Origin: Akkermansia sp.
GTDB lineage: Bacteria > Verrucomicrobiota > Verrucomicrobiia > Verrucomicrobiales > Akkermansiaceae
DNA length: 47,812 nucleotides
Assembly: GCA_017398765.1 (NCBI GenBank)
Contig: JAFQEY010000046.1
Location: forward strand, 1 to 47,812
Direction of reading: 5' to 3'
Below are positions 1 to 8,854 of the stretch, one piece after another (the first letter of the stretch is position 1; each line of letters starts with the position of its first letter). The translations under genes were made by a program, and so were the position numbers. The notes under the pieces are model-generated. The model searched no databases. It was not told where the DNA came from and saw only the letters and a list, made by a program, of their open reading frames with translations.

Positions 1-73
1 ACTCTATTATTGCTTGTTTACTCATTTTGAGTGACATGTGTATATGTTAGTGCCTGATTTATGAGGCATCCAG

Positions 74-104
74 CTTTTCACGTGTCAGCCTAACTCGTGA
101 AAAG
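74..104. repeat. inverted repeat upstream of bamA
   Basis: Perfect 9-bp arms CTTTTCACG (74-82) and CGTGAAAAG (96-104) with a 13-nt loop. There is no T run, so it is not an obvious terminator. It could be an operator or an RNA structure in the bamA leader. I see no convincing -35/-10 pair for bamA in the first 200 bases, so bamA may also be read from an upstream gene outside the window. Confidence 0.4.
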
Positions 105-203
105 TGTCAGTTCGGTGACTGGATTTTTGAGGCAATGCGGTATCTGATAATTGTATAACGCGGACAGACTAATACCTTGACTTGTGAAGGGGTGTGGTCT
201 AAG

Positions 204-2798
204 ATGCGCAGCATGAAGCTTTCCTCTAAGCATTGGAGCACCGCATTGATAACGCTGGCCATGACCATGGCCGGTACAGCGGTTGCGCAGGAGTCCACGG
301 GTGACCCGTTTCTGGACGCCATGATGAGTGATCAACAAAGCTCAACACAGGAATCCGCCTCTGTGGTTGAACAGAAGCCGGAAGTGAAAGAGAACAGGGT
401 TGCCACCCCCAAACCGGCTCCGGTACAGATGCCGCGCACTCAATTGGTTTCCATGGCAGACGAAACGGAACTTTTAGATGAGTCGGTTGTTCGCCGTGAG
501 CTTGGTCCTGCTTCCGGATTATTCTCTTCTGATTCCGGGTTCGATGGTAAACGCATCACCTCCGTCAGTTTTGATTATCGCGGCAACCGCACCGTGCCGG
601 ATAGCCGCCTGTTCGATATCATTCGCACACGCCGTGGGGCAAAGTATGATTCCTCTGTGGTGAATGAGGATTTGGAGCGTTTGATAACGCAGGGGATGAT
701 AGATCCGGATGCCCGCATATCCGTATACCCGAGCGGCGGTGGGGTGCGTGTGGTATTCAGCGTGAAATCTGCCAACGTGCTGGCCGGCGTCAGCTTTACG
801 GGTAACACAGAGTTTGATGAGGATGACTTGCGAGAGTTTACAAAGCTCAAATCCGGCAGCGTGGTGAATGACCGCGCGTTGGCACAGGCTCGCGCAGAGA
901 TTATCAAGGCTTATCAGGAAGCCGGTTACCCGGATACCAAGGTGAACTGGCGAGCCCAGCGCACAGCCAGCGGCACGTATGATGACATCATCTTTGATAT
1001 CACGGAAGGACGTGAACAGAGCATGAACAGCATCGGATTTGCCGGCAACACCGCTTTTTCCGATGACCAGCTGCGCCGCCTCATGGAAACCAAAGAGCGC
1101 GGTATATTCACATGGATTACCAAATCCGGGCGGATTAATCGCGAACAGGTGGATGAAGATTTGCAGAAAGTGGTGAAACACTACCGCAACTTCGGTTACC
1201 TGCGTGCAGCTGTGACCGATGTGAAGTACCGCACCAGCCCCAATCCCGCAGGGCGGCAGCGTGTGTATATGGACGTGACCGTATATGAAGGCCCCCGCTA
1301 CAAGGTGCGACAAGTTTCCTTCGGCAAGCTTACCGTTTACACGCCAAAGCAGCTGGAACCCGGCCTGAGTATGCTCAACGGGGATATTTACTCTCTGAGA
1401 AAGGTATCTGATGATGTGGAGATGATACGCCGTTACTACGGAGCCAAAGGATATGCGGATGCAGATGTGCGCCCGGATATATCTGAGGCCGGTGTGGATG
1501 AACAGGGAAATCGTCTGATAGATATTCGCTATGATGTGAGTGAGGGTGAGTGCTATCTGGTGGGGCGAGTCAACGTGCGAGGCAACACCAAGACCAAGCA
1601 GCACGTTATCCTCCGGGAGCTCCCCCTCAAACCGGGGCAGAACCTCAACTCTGTTGACCTGGAGACGGCGCGGAAGCGTTTGCAGAATCTCAATTACTTT
1701 GACGCGGTGAATGTTTCCCAGGGAATGTCCAACACCGCCGGGTACCGTGATATCAATATCAACGTGCATGAGAAGATGACCGGCAATCTGACGTTCGGTG
1801 TGGCTTTCTCTACGGTGGAAAATGTGTATCTGTATACCACCGTCACGCAGTCCAACTTCGACATCGGGGGCTTTTTCGGCGGGTCATTTGTGGGTGGCGG
1901 TCAGCGCCTGACGGTTTCCGGCAAACTGGGTACGGAGTATCAGAACGCTTCCGTATTCCTGTTGGAACCGTGGTTCCTGGATCGCAAGCTGGCACTTTCC
2001 AATGAAATTTTCTACAATCGCTCCACCTACATGAGTGATTACTACCAGCAGACGAATTACGGATGGGAAATCGGGCTGCGTAAGGCAGTATCCGACCTCG
2101 CTTCCGTTAAATTCAACTATCGATTGGAGCAATTTGAGATTGAGCCGGAGGGGTATGCACCCATCTTTTTCCGAGAAGCATCGGGTGACTACACCCGGAG
2201 CCACTTGCGGCTGAGCTATGAGTATGACTCCCGAGATGCAAGCATCACACCGCGCAGCGGTGGGCATCTGGAGGGTTTTGCCGGCTACAGCGGTCCCGGT
2301 AGCACCGTGGATACCTATACCGTGGGATTAAGCGGATCATACTATTACAACTCATTCTGGGATACCATCTTCAGTGTCAATTTCGGGATTCAGACCATCG
2401 ACACGGTTGACAGTGATGAGGAGGTGCCCATCTTTGAGCGTTGCTATCTGGGTGGCCCGAGCAATCTGCGCGGCTTCCGCTATCGCGATGTAGGCATGGT
2501 GGATGAGGCTCTTGCCGGAGATGAGACAATGGGCGGCAACAGCTCTTTCTTCGCTCAATTTGAGGTAACTATACCATTGGTGGAATCCATGCGGTTTGCC
2601 ATGTTTGTGGATGCCGGTTTTGTGCATGCTGACAGCTTTGACTTCAAGCCGAACGAATGGGCTGCCAACTACGGTATAGGGTTGCGAATCAACCTGCCCA
2701 TGGGGCCGCTGGCAGTGGACTATGCTATCCCGTTCAAATCCGAAAATGCAGTGGATGATGACGGGCAGTTCCAGTTCTACGTGGACTATAAGTACTAA
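204..2798 (+). CDS. bamA: outer membrane protein assembly factor BamA (Omp85)
   Basis: Folds and inserts beta-barrel proteins into the outer membrane. From the chosen start it is 864 residues, a little longer than the usual ~800. The order is signal peptide (cleavage after AVA), a ~80-residue low-complexity linker, POTRA repeats from about residue 110 to 450 (each with the YxGN/FxGN-type strand, e.g. FTGNTEF, FAGNTAF, VRGNTKT), then a C-terminal barrel. The barrel has the Omp85 motif NLRGFR and ends in an aromatic (YVDYKY), the usual barrel signal. The open frame begins at a TTG (177), but ATG 204 is preceded by AAGGGG at 187-192, which fits a ribosome site. The unusual part is the long Q/E/P-rich linker ahead of POTRA 1. 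The next gene converges on it across a shared terminator. Confidence 0.93.
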   Translation: MRSMKLSSKHWSTALITLAMTMAGTAVAQESTGDPFLDAMMSDQQSSTQESASVVEQKPEVKENRVATPKPAPVQMPRTQLVSMADETELLDESVVRRELGPASGLFSSDSGFDGKRITSVSFDYRGNRTVPDSRLFDIIRTRRGAKYDSSVVNEDLERLITQGMIDPDARISVYPSGGGVRVVFSVKSANVLAGVSFTGNTEFDEDDLREFTKLKSGSVVNDRALAQARAEIIKAYQEAGYPDTKVNWRAQRTASGTYDDIIFDITEGREQSMNSIGFAGNTAFSDDQLRRLMETKERGIFTWITKSGRINREQVDEDLQKVVKHYRNFGYLRAAVTDVKYRTSPNPAGRQRVYMDVTVYEGPRYKVRQVSFGKLTVYTPKQLEPGLSMLNGDIYSLRKVSDDVEMIRRYYGAKGYADADVRPDISEAGVDEQGNRLIDIRYDVSEGECYLVGRVNVRGNTKTKQHVILRELPLKPGQNLNSVDLETARKRLQNLNYFDAVNVSQGMSNTAGYRDININVHEKMTGNLTFGVAFSTVENVYLYTTVTQSNFDIGGFFGGSFVGGGQRLTVSGKLGTEYQNASVFLLEPWFLDRKLALSNEIFYNRSTYMSDYYQQTNYGWEIGLRKAVSDLASVKFNYRLEQFEIEPEGYAPIFFREASGDYTRSHLRLSYEYDSRDASITPRSGGHLEGFAGYSGPGSTVDTYTVGLSGSYYYNSFWDTIFSVNFGIQTIDTVDSDEEVPIFERCYLGGPSNLRGFRYRDVGMVDEALAGDETMGGNSSFFAQFEVTIPLVESMRFAMFVDAGFVHADSFDFKPNEWAANYGIGLRINLPMGPLAVDYAIPFKSENAVDDDGQFQFYVDYKY

Positions 2799-2820
2799 CG
2801 ACTTTCCTTTTCGACACAAC

Positions 2821-2868
2821 AAAAACCGCCTGGTCGGCACAAGCCCCGGGCGGTTTTCCGTTTTCTGA
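2821..2868. terminator. bidirectional terminator between bamA and NUDIX gene
   Basis: Stem AAAACCGCC (2822-2830) pairs with GGCGGTTTT (2849-2857). T-rich on the plus side, and A-rich before the stem, so it can serve both converging genes. Confidence 0.75.
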
Positions 2869-2878
2869 GAGTCAGGGG

Positions 2879-3487
2879 TTATTGTAGTTTCAACGCATCC
2901 ACACAGATGGCGGACCATGTTTCAAGCTTTTCATACAAAGGGCCTGATAATTCCGCCAAATCACGGAACCCCAAATTGTCAAGGGCTTTCTCATTGGCGC
3001 AGACATCTTCACTGTCCAAATCGAAGCGGTGCACAATCCCGAGGTGCACTGAGCCCACGTCATTGGTATCGTCGTTGATAACGGCATAGAGTTGCTGTTG
3101 AGCCGTGCCGGAGAACGTGATTTCTTCTCGGATTTCGCGTTCCACCCCCGCCAGATAGGTGCTCAGGCTTTCCGCCAGACCATCGACTGGGTTGATGTGT
3201 CCGCCGATACCTAAAGACCACTTGTCATGCAGACGCGCTTCATTACCTTTGGCGGTGCGGGAATAGGCCAGCACCCTGTTACCGTGGCAGAAAATAGCAT
3301 AGGCAATAATCTGCTTGAACTGCGGAGACACTTCAGCCAGCTCTCTGTCCATGAAATGCGCCACTCCCGGCTTCAGGAACGCATTGAGATAATCTTGCGG
3401 ATTGAGCCGCACACCGTTAAAAGCACCCACCGCCTCAAAAGCTTCGCGCGGTACTACCAGCACCTGTTCTCCGTTATAGCGTGACAT
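2879..3487 (-). CDS. NUDIX hydrolase (COG4112-like phosphoesterase)
   Basis: 202 residues. The Nudix signature is visible in the middle: GGHINPVDG followed by an E and then REIREEI, the Mg2+-binding helix, with a longer insert between the G and RE elements than in the classical 23-residue box. This lengthened box, a SLGIGGHIN strand before it and the ~200-residue length are what I associate with the MutT-like COG4112 group. It probably hydrolyses a nucleoside-diphosphate-linked substrate; the substrate cannot be read from sequence. Start ATG 3487 is supported by a promoter whose -10 box ends 6 nt upstream, so the transcript should be leaderless. Single-gene unit, convergent with bamA. Confidence 0.8.
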   Translation of the reverse strand: MSRYNGEQVLVVPREAFEAVGAFNGVRLNPQDYLNAFLKPGVAHFMDRELAEVSPQFKQIIAYAIFCHGNRVLAYSRTAKGNEARLHDKWSLGIGGHINPVDGLAESLSTYLAGVEREIREEITFSGTAQQQLYAVINDDTNDVGSVHLGIVHRFDLDSEDVCANEKALDNLGFRDLAELSGPLYEKLETWSAICVDALKLQ

Positions 3488-3493
3488 GCTGAT

Positions 3494-3522
3494 ACTCTAA
3501 CGCAGACGCAGCATAGCGTCAA
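3494..3522 (-). promoter_or_regulatory. sigma70-type promoter of the NUDIX gene
   Basis: Minus strand TTGACG (3522-3517), 17-nt spacer, TAGAGT (3499-3494), then 6 nt to the ATG at 3487. Transcription should start on or next to the start codon. Confidence 0.65.
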
Positions 3523-3692
3523 GCTTTATATCCCCCGCCTCCGGGAAACCCTGCGGCATGATAAGCTGATGACTGCTGCCGCATACCCGATTGCCCGGTG
3601 CATGTTTCGAGGTAAACAACAGAGAATATCTTGCCCATGTCAGGGCTGTTAGATAGCGGTTATCAGATGAATCTAATAATTGGTGAAAGACG

Positions 3693-3721
3693 TTGAAAAG
3701 CCTCCGGAACGGTGCTATACT
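3693..3721 (+). promoter_or_regulatory. promoter of the GH16 gene
   Basis: TTGAAA (3693-3698), 17-nt spacer, TATACT (3716-3721). Expected transcription start about 3728. It excludes the upstream in-frame start at 3712, which would lie inside the promoter. Confidence 0.7.
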
Positions 3722-3726
3722 GCACG

Positions 3727-3744
3727 GTGCAGGGTACCCTGCAC
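3727..3744. promoter_or_regulatory. perfect 18-bp palindrome over the GH16 transcription start (candidate operator)
   Basis: GTGCAGGGTACCCTGCAC is a perfect palindrome starting 6 nt after the -10 box. Its position over +1 is typical of a repressor site. No regulator gene lies beside it. It could also act as an RNA hairpin at the 5' end of the transcript. Confidence 0.6.
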
Positions 3745-3777
3745 ATCTTTATGCTTTCTTCACCTCTTCCGGAAACC

Positions 3778-4707
3778 ATGAAAACGAAATTCGCTTCGCT
3801 CATTGTGCTTGGGCTCTGCCTGAGCGTGCTTCCCGCCGTGGCTGATGATTATACCGACTGGCAAAGCACTAACCCGCAGTGGCAACTCGTCTTTTCTGAC
3901 GACTTTAACGGCACCACGCTGGATTCCACCAAATGGAACCGCATTGACTATGTGAACTGGAATGTCTCCGACTGGCGCAAATACCAATCCCGTGACTCAG
4001 AGCTGGTCACCATGAATGGTGACGGCACCGTCTCACTCTGGGGTAAATATGGAGATTTTACCAGCCAGGCAGACCCCACCGGAGCCGGCAGTACCTATGC
4101 CTGCGGCGGTATATTTACAGATAAGACATTCACTTTTCAATATGGCTATGTAGAAGTGCGTGCCAAGTTTGATTGTGCGCAGGGGGCATGGCCTGCCATC
4201 TGGATGATGCCCACGACCGGCCCGTGGCCTCAGACCGGGGAAATTGACATTATGGAACACCTCAATCATGAGGGAATCGTGCACCAGACCCTGCATTACA
4301 ACGATGCTAACGGCAATAAAACGAGCTCCGGCACCGTCAAAGCCAACGGGACCAGTACCGCGTATTTCACCACAGCGGCGGAAAAAGCAGCGTTTCATAC
4401 CTATGGTGTTGAGTGGACCCCCGATTATGTCAGTTTCCTGATGGATGGGCGAAAAACGCTCACCCTCAATGCGGATTCCGGTAACCCCAACTGGCCGTTC
4501 AACAAGGAAAACAACCCCTATTATCTTTTGTTGGACATGCAGTTGGGCGGTAGTTGGGTGGGAGATATAGGAGATATTGGCGATGGCGTGGCTATGACGG
4601 TGGATTACGTCCGCGTTTACTCCACCCCTGCCGTGCCGGAGCCGGCTTCAGCCCTGCTGGGGTTAACAGGATTCGTGGCGTTCACCCTGCGCCGCCGCAG
4701 AAAATAA
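3778..4707 (+). CDS. secreted glycoside hydrolase family 16 protein with PEP-CTERM tail
   Basis: 309 residues from ATG 3778. Signal peptide MKTKFASLIVLGLCLSVLPA with cleavage near AVA-DD, then a GH16 beta-jellyroll. The GH16 catalytic signature is GEIDIMEH, with nucleophile E155, D157 and acid/base E160 all present; the strand before it (AWPAIWMMP) is also typical. GH16 enzymes cleave beta-1,3/1,4-glucans, galactans such as agar or carrageenan, or mucin-type O-glycans (endo-beta-1,4-galactosidases). For a gut Akkermansia-type organism the mucin option is attractive, but substrate is inference. The C-terminus is VPEP, a hydrophobic stretch, then RRRRK, a PEP-CTERM sorting signal for the outer surface. 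It has its own promoter and a palindromic candidate operator. Confidence 0.88.
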   Translation: MKTKFASLIVLGLCLSVLPAVADDYTDWQSTNPQWQLVFSDDFNGTTLDSTKWNRIDYVNWNVSDWRKYQSRDSELVTMNGDGTVSLWGKYGDFTSQADPTGAGSTYACGGIFTDKTFTFQYGYVEVRAKFDCAQGAWPAIWMMPTTGPWPQTGEIDIMEHLNHEGIVHQTLHYNDANGNKTSSGTVKANGTSTAYFTTAAEKAAFHTYGVEWTPDYVSFLMDGRKTLTLNADSGNPNWPFNKENNPYYLLLDMQLGGSWVGDIGDIGDGVAMTVDYVRVYSTPAVPEPASALLGLTGFVAFTLRRRRK

Positions 4708-4744
4708 GAGAATCCGTTGGTATTCCCCCCCTGAGTTTTCGTTC

Positions 4745-4772
4745 GGAAGCCGCTTATTGCTGAGCGGCTTCC
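4745..4772 (+). terminator. hairpin at the GH16 / SEL1 convergent junction
   Basis: GGAAGCCGCT (4745-4754) pairs perfectly with AGCGGCTTCC (4763-4772), 8-nt loop, followed by ATTTCTTTC on the plus strand. The stem overlaps the last codons and stop of the convergent SEL1 gene. Confidence 0.5.
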
Positions 4773-5305
4773 ATTTCTTTCAGAGCTTGCTGTGCCTTTT
4801 CATCGCCCTGAGCCGCTGCTTTGGCATACCACTCCCGGGCTTTTTCCCTGTCCTGCTCTACCCCCTCTCCGAACTCGTAGCAGTAAGCCAGATTATACTG
4901 GGCCATGGTCACTCCCCGTTCCGCCGCTTTGCGATACCATTTCACTGCCTTTTCTGCATCCTGCTGCAGCCCCAGCCCCTCATCATACAACATGCCAACC
5001 ATTGCTTGTGATATTGAATCCCCTTTTTCAGCGGCCGCAAGCCAGAGCTTTACCGCTTCATTCAGTGCTTTTTCGTCATGAGTCCGCTTCCAGTGCCCAA
5101 ATAAATCGGCAGCAATTGCACGCATGGCCTGGGGATTTCCCATGCGTGCCGCCCACTCCCGCTTGTCAAAAGCGGAAGACGCAGCGTTCTGCGGCTCCTG
5201 CTCTGCCCTGTGAAGCAGCTTGTGAATTCTGCCGCTGCCCACCAGCACCACCGCGAGAGCAAGCACGCAAAGCCCGCCTGCCAATGCTTGTTGTTTTCGA
5301 TTCAT
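4754..5305 (-). CDS. membrane-anchored SEL1-repeat protein
   Basis: 183 residues. An N-terminal hydrophobic segment (residues ~7-25) serves as an uncleaved anchor or signal peptide. About three SEL1 repeats follow, recognised by the pattern A..G...AQ..LG..Y..G.G...D..KA..WY.KAA (for example AMVGMLYDEGLGLQQDAEKAVKWYRKAAERG and the next unit). SEL1 repeats are helical pairs for protein-protein contact, so a scaffold role in the periplasm is likely but the partner is unknown. A second, shorter SEL1 protein is encoded at 13196-13615. Confidence 0.8.
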   Translation of the reverse strand: MNRKQQALAGGLCVLALAVVLVGSGRIHKLLHRAEQEPQNAASSAFDKREWAARMGNPQAMRAIAADLFGHWKRTHDEKALNEAVKLWLAAAEKGDSISQAMVGMLYDEGLGLQQDAEKAVKWYRKAAERGVTMAQYNLAYCYEFGEGVEQDREKAREWYAKAAAQGDEKAQQALKEMEAAQQ

Positions 5306-5371
5306 CCTGATAGTAGAGTTGCTGCGCTGATTATAGCGAGCGTCGGAAGCGTCTGCAAGTAAAAAGCTGAA

Positions 5372-5443
5372 TTAACAGCGGCTGCGGGCAGCCAGACCGG
5401 CCAAAGCCGGCAGGCTCAGTGTGGTTGTAGTTGGTTCCGGTAC
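5372..5443 (-). pseudogene. vestigial PEP-CTERM tail (C-terminal remnant)
   Basis: Read on the minus strand from 5443 this encodes VPEPTTTTLSLP followed by ALAGLAARSRC and a stop. It closely matches the tail of the giant surface protein at 24581 (VPEPTTVTLSLLALAGLA). The basic cluster is degraded (RSRC instead of RRRRR), and upstream of it there is only the RND operon terminator and the RND stop codon, so no protein body is left. It is in the same frame as the RND pump gene but separated by TAA-AAC-TAA. Best read as the fossil end of a deleted PEP-CTERM gene. Confidence 0.65.
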
Positions 5444-5454
5444 TCTTTGCACAG

Positions 5455-5495
5455 AAAACGCCCCCACGTGACACAGAAACCGGTACGTGAGGGCG
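5455..5495 (-). terminator. rho-independent terminator of the RND efflux operon
   Basis: On the minus strand, CGCCC-t-CACGTA and ACGTG-g-GGGCG arms (5495-5484 and 5470-5459) are followed by TTTT (5458-5455). Confidence 0.7.
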
Positions 5496-5515
5496 CGAAT
5501 TAGTTGAGATTAGTT

Positions 5516-8500
5516 TTATTTGTTGCGGGCAATCGTATTGATGCGGCGCAGGCGCAGGCGGGCGGCAGTCCAGTCGCGCATGCGGGCAAAGATGGAGTAG
5601 AGCGGCGGCACCATGAAGATACCGAACACCGTTGCCAGCAGCATGCCGAAGAAGGTCGTCACGCCGATTTCCACGCGGCTGGCGGCACCGGAGCCGGTGG
5701 CCACCACCATCGGGAATACACCGAAGAGGAAGGAAATCGCCGTCATGAGCACGGCGCGGAAACGCTGGCGCGCACCGTTGATGGCAGCCGTCTGGATGCG
5801 GGTTCCGTTCTCATGGTCTTCCTTACTGAACTCCACCATGAGGATGGCGTTCTTGGCCGCCAGACCGATGAGCATCAGGATACCCAGCTGCACATAGATG
5901 GACATGGACAGCCCGAAGAGCTGAGCACCCATGAGTGCGCCCATGGTGGCCACGGTCACGGAGAGCATGACCGGCACCGGCGTGGTCCAGCTCTCATACT
6001 GCGCTACCAGGAAGAGGTAGGCGAAGATGACAGCCATGGCGATGAGCGGGGCGAGTTTACCCTCATTCTGCCGCTCCTGGTAGGAGAGGTCTTTCCACTC
6101 TGCGCCCCAGATGAGGTCACGCCCGGCAGCGCGTTCTTCTTTGTTAATCTCAGCAATGGTTTCCTCAATGAACTTCATGACCTGACCGGAGCCGACACCC
6201 TCCTTACTCTGCACGGTGACGTTGGCACTCATGTACTGGTTGAAGCGCTCGTAGTACGCCGGGCCCATGCGGTAGGAGAGCGTGCAGAGAGCAGAGAGCG
6301 GCACCATTTCTCCCTTGGTGTTACGCACCATCTGGTTGAGGATATCATCTGCCGTGCGGCGGTCGCGGGTGTTACCCTGAATCATCACCTTGAAGTTGAA
6401 GCCGTTCAGAGTGAAGTCATTCACGTAGGACGAGGCCATCACGCTCTGCAGGGTGCTGAAGATGGTATTGACCGGGACGTTGAGCGACTGGGCTTTCTGG
6501 CGGTTCACCTCCAGGAAAATCTGGGGGTTTTCCGCGTTGTACTCACTGCGCACCATGGAAACGAGGTCTGTGCGAGCCTGCAGGCGGGACTGCATTTCCT
6601 TGACCATGTTGCCCAGCAACAGCGGCGTGGCATCATCGCCGGAAACCGTCAGCACCAGAGATATACCGCCGGTGATACCCAGGCCCTGAATAGCGGGCGG
6701 GGTCACGGCCATGATAGAGGCCTGGGGAATATCCGCACAGGCTTTGTTGATAGCGGCGGCAATGGCGGTGTTGCTCAGCTCCGGCGTGGTGCGTTCTTCC
6801 CATGGCTTGAGCAGCACAATCATCATGCCGTTGCTCTCACCGGAACCGGAGGCAAAGCTGTAGCCGCTCTGGGTGGTAATCATGTCGATACCGGGAATCT
6901 TCAGCACGCGCTCCTCAATCTGGCGCATCACCTTATCCGTGCGCTGCTTGGCGGTGGCGGTACCCTCCATGTTCACCATGACAAAGAGCGCGCCCTTATC
7001 CTCTGTTGGGATGAAAGAGCTGTTAATCATCTTCGGAGAGATGAGGGAAAGGAAATCCAGCCCCTTGTCCTGCTGTTTCTGTGCGGCTTTCATCCTGGCA
7101 GCCATGGCGGCGGCCGGGTCGGAGGGGGCAGCCGGTGTCGGGCGGAAGATGTCATTCCACCATGCCGGAGCCCCGGTGAAGTACACATAGTTACCCCCGA
7201 TAATCAGCAGTATCATCAGCACGGTAAGCCAGGCATTGTTCACCAGCACGGAGGCCCCTTTCAGGTAGATGGCGCGGGATTTCTCCAGGAACCAGTTAAA
7301 GGGCACAAACAAAACGCTCAGGCGGCTCTGCCTTGCTCCTGCCGGACGCAGGATGAGCGCGCAGAGTGCCGGGGACAGCGTGAGGGCGTTCAGCGTAGAG
7401 ATGCAGAGTGCCACACACATGGTCACGGAGAACTGCGTGTAAATCACACCCACCATGCCACCGTAGAAGGCGATGGGCACATACACGGCCAGCGTCACCA
7501 GAGTGGTGGCAATCACCGCACCGGTAATCTGCTTCATGCTCTTGATGGTGGCTTCCTTCGGGCTGAGCTTCTCCTCCTGGATGATGCGCATCACGTTCTC
7601 CACCACCACGATGGCATCATCCACCAGTGAACCAATCACCAGAATGAGGCCGAACATGGTCAGCACGTTGATGGTATAGCCCAGCGGGTACATAATCATG
7701 AATGCACCCAGCAGCGAGACCGGAATGGCCAGAGAGGGAATGAGCGTGGCGCGCCAATCCTGCAGGAAGAGGTAGGTCACCAGAATCACCAGGAAGAGAG
7801 CCAATGCGAGCGTGATGCCGATTTCCTCCATGGTGGCGGAAATGGCCTGGGTCGGGTCATAGCCCATGCGCCAGTCCATGCCGTCCGGGAAGTTCTTCTC
7901 AATCTCCTTCATGCAGTCCTGGAGCGCCCCCACGGTGGCAACGGCGTTCGCATCGTTGTTGCGGAACACAATCATACCCACGGAATCCTTGCCGTTCACG
8001 CGGCTGTAACCGGAATTCCGCTCCGCACCCAGCTCGATGGTGGCTACATCCTTGAGCATGGTCACATGACCGTCCAGACCACGCTTGACGATGATATTGC
8101 CGAACTCCTCCACGGTCTTGAGTCGCCCGGTGGCCGTCACCTTGAACGTGGCGTAGGACTCCTCGTCCTCCGAGCCCACGGAACCGGCCGCGGCCTGGAT
8201 GTTCTGCTCATTGATGGCGGATTTGATGTCGGCAGGGGTGATATTGAGGGCACTCATGCGGGTGGTATTCATCCACACGCGCATGGCGTAGTTGCGGCTG
8301 GGGATGATATCCGCGCTGGAGATACCGTCCACCTGGCACACACGGTCTTTCACGTTCATGCGTACCCAGTTGGAGAGCTCCAGGATGCTCATCTTGTTCT
8401 CATCGCAGCTGAAGTTAAGGAAGCAGAGCATATCGCCCGAGCGCTTGCGGACGTTGTAACCGGTCTGCTTGATTTCCGCCGGCAGCTTGGATTCCACGGC

Positions 8501-8839
8501 CTTGATGGCGTTGGACACGTTCACCATGGCCATGTCATCATTGGTGCCGGAGGCGAAAATGAGGGTGAGCGAGTAGGAGCCGTTGTTGGCACAGGAGGAG
8601 TAGAAATACTCCAGGTCATCCATACCGATGAGCTGTTCCTCCACGGGGGCGGCCACCACCTGCGCCAATTCTTCCGCACTGGCTCCGGCGTAAGTCATGC
8701 GCACCGATATCGTGGGCGGCGACACCTCCGGGTATTCCGACACCGGCATGAGCGACAGGCAGATAAGACCCGCCAGCATCATCACGATGGAGACAACAAA
8801 GGCAAACTTGGGACGGTGAATGAAAAATTCGGAAAACAT
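5516..8839 (-). CDS. RND efflux pump, AcrB/HAE1 family
   Basis: 1107 residues, slightly longer than AcrB (1049). Inner-membrane proton-driven drug/detergent exporter. Hallmarks: N-terminal MFSEFFIHRPKFA with the first helix, PVSEYPEVSPP, large periplasmic domains, and in TM4 the proton-relay pair D407-D408 in GSLVDDAIVVVEN, exactly at the AcrB positions. A second set of helices follows a 70-residue insert rich in A and P around residues 545-600. It sits 15 nt downstream of the adaptor gene in the same operon. No outer-membrane TolC/OprM gene is present in the window. Substrates cannot be told; bile salts are a reasonable guess for a gut organism. Confidence 0.95.
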   Translation of the reverse strand: MFSEFFIHRPKFAFVVSIVMMLAGLICLSLMPVSEYPEVSPPTISVRMTYAGASAEELAQVVAAPVEEQLIGMDDLEYFYSSCANNGSYSLTLIFASGTNDDMAMVNVSNAIKAVESKLPAEIKQTGYNVRKRSGDMLCFLNFSCDENKMSILELSNWVRMNVKDRVCQVDGISSADIIPSRNYAMRVWMNTTRMSALNITPADIKSAINEQNIQAAAGSVGSEDEESYATFKVTATGRLKTVEEFGNIIVKRGLDGHVTMLKDVATIELGAERNSGYSRVNGKDSVGMIVFRNNDANAVATVGALQDCMKEIEKNFPDGMDWRMGYDPTQAISATMEEIGITLALALFLVILVTYLFLQDWRATLIPSLAIPVSLLGAFMIMYPLGYTINVLTMFGLILVIGSLVDDAIVVVENVMRIIQEEKLSPKEATIKSMKQITGAVIATTLVTLAVYVPIAFYGGMVGVIYTQFSVTMCVALCISTLNALTLSPALCALILRPAGARQSRLSVLFVPFNWFLEKSRAIYLKGASVLVNNAWLTVLMILLIIGGNYVYFTGAPAWWNDIFRPTPAAPSDPAAAMAARMKAAQKQQDKGLDFLSLISPKMINSSFIPTEDKGALFVMVNMEGTATAKQRTDKVMRQIEERVLKIPGIDMITTQSGYSFASGSGESNGMMIVLLKPWEERTTPELSNTAIAAAINKACADIPQASIMAVTPPAIQGLGITGGISLVLTVSGDDATPLLLGNMVKEMQSRLQARTDLVSMVRSEYNAENPQIFLEVNRQKAQSLNVPVNTIFSTLQSVMASSYVNDFTLNGFNFKVMIQGNTRDRRTADDILNQMVRNTKGEMVPLSALCTLSYRMGPAYYERFNQYMSANVTVQSKEGVGSGQVMKFIEETIAEINKEERAAGRDLIWGAEWKDLSYQERQNEGKLAPLIAMAVIFAYLFLVAQYESWTTPVPVMLSVTVATMGALMGAQLFGLSMSIYVQLGILMLIGLAAKNAILMVEFSKEDHENGTRIQTAAINGARQRFRAVLMTAISFLFGVFPMVVATGSGAASRVEIGVTTFFGMLLATVFGIFMVPPLYSIFARMRDWTAARLRLRRINTIARNK

Positions 8840-8854
8840 AGTCGTCGTGAAAGG

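Noticed and set aside
519..1769. 416-residue minus-strand frame inside bamA
   Set aside because: Antisense shadow of POTRA-encoding DNA; no start context.
5372..5515. translational read-through from the RND pump stop into the PEP-CTERM tail
   Set aside because: Same frame, but TAA-AAC-TAA and a strong terminator intervene and a 12-TM pump with a PEP-CTERM makes no sense; treated as a fossil.
5504..7630. 708-residue open frame on the plus strand over the RND pump gene
   Set aside because: It is a His/Gly-rich shadow of the RND gene on the other strand, with no domain or start context; the RND gene has strong motifs throughout.
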